From Firmicutes bacterium UBA1426 (GTDB taxonomy: Bacteria; Bacillota; Clostridia; Peptostreptococcales; Anaerovoracaceae), in assembly GCA_002329675.1 (NCBI GenBank), contig DCUA01000197.1, positions 197 through 7,139 of the forward strand: 6,943 bases of DNA, given 5' to 3'. The translations under genes and the position numbers were made by a program. Positions 5,525 through 6,943 of the stretch are shown one piece after another (position 1 is the first letter of the stretch; each line of letters starts with the position of its first letter). Below the pieces are notes generated by a model. The model searched no databases, was not told where the DNA came from, and was given only the letters and a program-made list of their open reading frames with translations.

Positions 5525-6943
5525 TTAATCCTCACCACCGTTGGTGTTCTGTGGTATATCGGAATTCTCTCTGATTTTATGGCTGAATTTCTCCGTTGCG
5601 CCGTTATCGGGAACCGGGACGGGATAGTGACCGGTAAAGCAGGAGGTGCAGAACTCCAGGGAAGGATTGTCTGCCAGCTTGGTCACATTATCAACGCCGA
5701 GAAATCCGAGGGAATCTACGCCGATGATCTCGGCGATCTCCTCTACGCTGTGGTTTGCTGCTATGAGGTTTTCTCTGGATTTGATATCGGTACCGAAATA
5801 GCAGGGATGAAGAAAGGGCGGCGACGAGATCCGCATGTGGATCTCCTTTGCCCCGGCTTCCCGCAACAATCGGACGATGCGCTTGCTGGTAGTGCCTCTG
5901 ACGATGGAATCGTCAATGAGGATGACCCGCTTGCCCCTGACAGTAGAGGAAATGGGATTCAACTTTATGCGAAGTGTATTTTCCCGCTGGGGTTGATAGG
6001 GCTCAATGAATGTTCTTCCTATATATTTGTTCTTGATAAAGCCTACATCGTAGGGAATCCCCGATTGCTTTGAATAGCCCAGGGCCGCATCGATCCCGGA
6101 ATCGGGAACACCGATGACCACGTCGGCCTGAACGGGGTGTTCCAGAGATAAGAAGGCACCTGCACGCTGACGGGCGGTGTGGACGCAGCTGCCGTCAATG
6201 ACGGAATCGGGACGGGCAAAGTAGATGAACTCAAAGACGCAGGCGGATTTCTTTCCGGGAATGCAGTTATCCTCTATGCTTCGCATTCCTTCTTCGTCGA
6301 TGACTACGATTTCTCCTGGTTTCACATCCCGGACAAAGGCGGCTCCCACGCTGTCCAGAGCGCAGCTTTCCGAAGCGATGACGTAATCTTCGCCGGCTTT
6401 ACCGATGCAAAGAGGGCGGAACCCGAGGGGATCCCGGACCGCGATGAGTTTCTTCGGTGACATGATCACCAGGGAATAAGCACCCTGTATCTTCATCATG
6501 GCACGGCTTATGGCCTCTTCGATGGAAGAGGATGAAAGTCGTTCACGGATGATCGTATAGGAGATGACTTCGGTGTCGCTTGTTGTGTGGAAGATGGCGC
6601 CGGTGAGCTCCAGTTCTTCTTTAAGTGCTGCAGCGTTGGTCAGGTTACCATTGTGGGCAATGGCCATGGTGCCTTTGATGTGACGGATGACCAGTGGCTG
6701 TGCATTTACCACTGATAGGCCTCCGGCTGTGCTGTAGCGACAATGACCTATAGCCATGTTTCCACGGGGAAGTTTTTCAATAGCATCTTTTGTAAAGACT
6801 TCGCTGACCAGGCCTACTCCTTTGTGGCCTGTGATGATCCCATCATCGTTGATGGCGATACCGCAGCTTTCCTGTCCTCTGTGCTGCAGAGCATAAAGGC
6901 CGTGGTAAACGCTGTTTACAACATCTTCTCTGTTGCTGCGGAT
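5525..6943 (-). CDS. purF: Amidophosphoribosyltransferase (glutamine PRPP amidotransferase), N-terminus cut off
   Basis: PurF makes 5-phosphoribosylamine from PRPP and glutamine, the committed and normally feedback-inhibited first step. The window holds 472 codons, open to the right edge. The N-terminal glutaminase (Ntn) domain shows YHGLYALQHRGQESCGIA (13-30), GHCRYSTAG (66-74), AHNGNLTN (96-103) and TTSDTEV (120-126). The phosphoribosyltransferase domain shows GVPDSG (278-283) and the PRPP-binding VILIDDSIVRGTTS (340-353). The catalytic Cys1 is not visible; by comparison with Bacillus subtilis it should lie only about five residues outside the window. Cysteines at 235, 381, 432 and 435 sit where Fe-S-containing PurF enzymes bind a 4Fe-4S cluster (CVFEFIYF, HPCYFG, CTSCFTG), so this is probably the Fe-S type with a cleaved propeptide. 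The methionine at 6757 is internal, not the start. The polar tail after the last cysteine is unremarkable. It is the first visible gene of the operon. Confidence 0.97.
   Translation of the reverse strand: MRSNREDVVNSVYHGLYALQHRGQESCGIAINDDGIITGHKGVGLVSEVFTKDAIEKLPRGNMAIGHCRYSTAGGLSVVNAQPLVIRHIKGTMAIAHNGNLTNAAALKEELELTGAIFHTTSDTEVISYTIIRERLSSSSIEEAISRAMMKIQGAYSLVIMSPKKLIAVRDPLGFRPLCIGKAGEDYVIASESCALDSVGAAFVRDVKPGEIVVIDEEGMRSIEDNCIPGKKSACVFEFIYFARPDSVIDGSCVHTARQRAGAFLSLEHPVQADVVIGVPDSGIDAALGYSKQSGIPYDVGFIKNKYIGRTFIEPYQPQRENTLRIKLNPISSTVRGKRVILIDDSIVRGTTSKRIVRLLREAGAKEIHMRISSPPFLHPCYFGTDIKSRENLIAANHSVEEIAEIIGVDSLGFLGVDNVTKLADNPSLEFCTSCFTGHYPVPVPDNGATEKFSHKIRENSDIPQNTNGGED

Noticed and set aside
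5426..6073. Plus-strand open frame of 215 codons opposite purF and purM
   Set aside because: It lies antisense to well-identified genes, shows no recognisable family motif, and spans the purF-purM junction. It is a shadow of the coding strand.
6755..6757. ATG at 6757 as the purF start
   Set aside because: The 62 codons upstream are in frame and encode conserved PurF residues including ALQHRGQESCG, so this methionine is internal.
1..6943. Mobile elements, CRISPR arrays, defence or phage genes
   Set aside because: No transposase-like frame, regularly spaced repeat, or foreign gene is present; the whole window is a compact metabolic operon.

Overview
The window is one stretch of a de novo purine biosynthesis operon. 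Every supported gene is on the minus strand, so transcription runs from position 6943 towards position 1. In that order the genes are purF (5' end cut off by the window edge), purM, purN, a PurO-type IMP cyclohydrolase, a stand-alone AICAR transformylase (PurH without its cyclohydrolase half), purD, and purL (only its first 143 codons are present). About 98% of the bases are coding. I see no tRNA, rRNA, mobile element, CRISPR array or phage gene.

Layout: purF to purM has a 15-base gap, purM and purN overlap by 7 bases, purN and the cyclohydrolase overlap by 14, the cyclohydrolase and the transformylase are 15 bases apart, and the transformylase and purD 18 apart. This spacing indicates one transcript with translational coupling. 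The only real non-coding stretch is 430-553, between purD and purL. It carries a long imperfect inverted repeat, a second smaller one, and a tandem octamer at the purD stop codon.

How the genes work together: PurF makes phosphoribosylamine from PRPP and glutamine, PurD makes GAR, PurN formylates it to FGAR, PurL amidates that to FGAM, and PurM closes the first ring to AIR. After steps encoded outside the window (PurE, PurC, PurB or equivalents), the AICAR transformylase makes FAICAR and the PurO-type enzyme closes the second ring to give IMP. PurN and the transformylase both need 10-formyl-tetrahydrofolate.

Organism: the gene order, strong Shine-Dalgarno sequences, single-chain clostridial-type PurL and Fe-S-type PurF suggest an anaerobic Firmicute of class Clostridia (Lachnospiraceae or a neighbouring family), with base composition near 50% G+C by eye. 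The family-level guess is an inference.

The most unusual point is the final two steps. The bifunctional PurH of most bacteria is replaced by two adjacent genes: a cyclohydrolase of a family first described in archaea, and a transformylase whose motifs resemble animal ATIC more than Escherichia coli PurH. I believe this arrangement already exists in sequenced Clostridia, so I do not claim a new system. Nothing else looks like an undescribed system.
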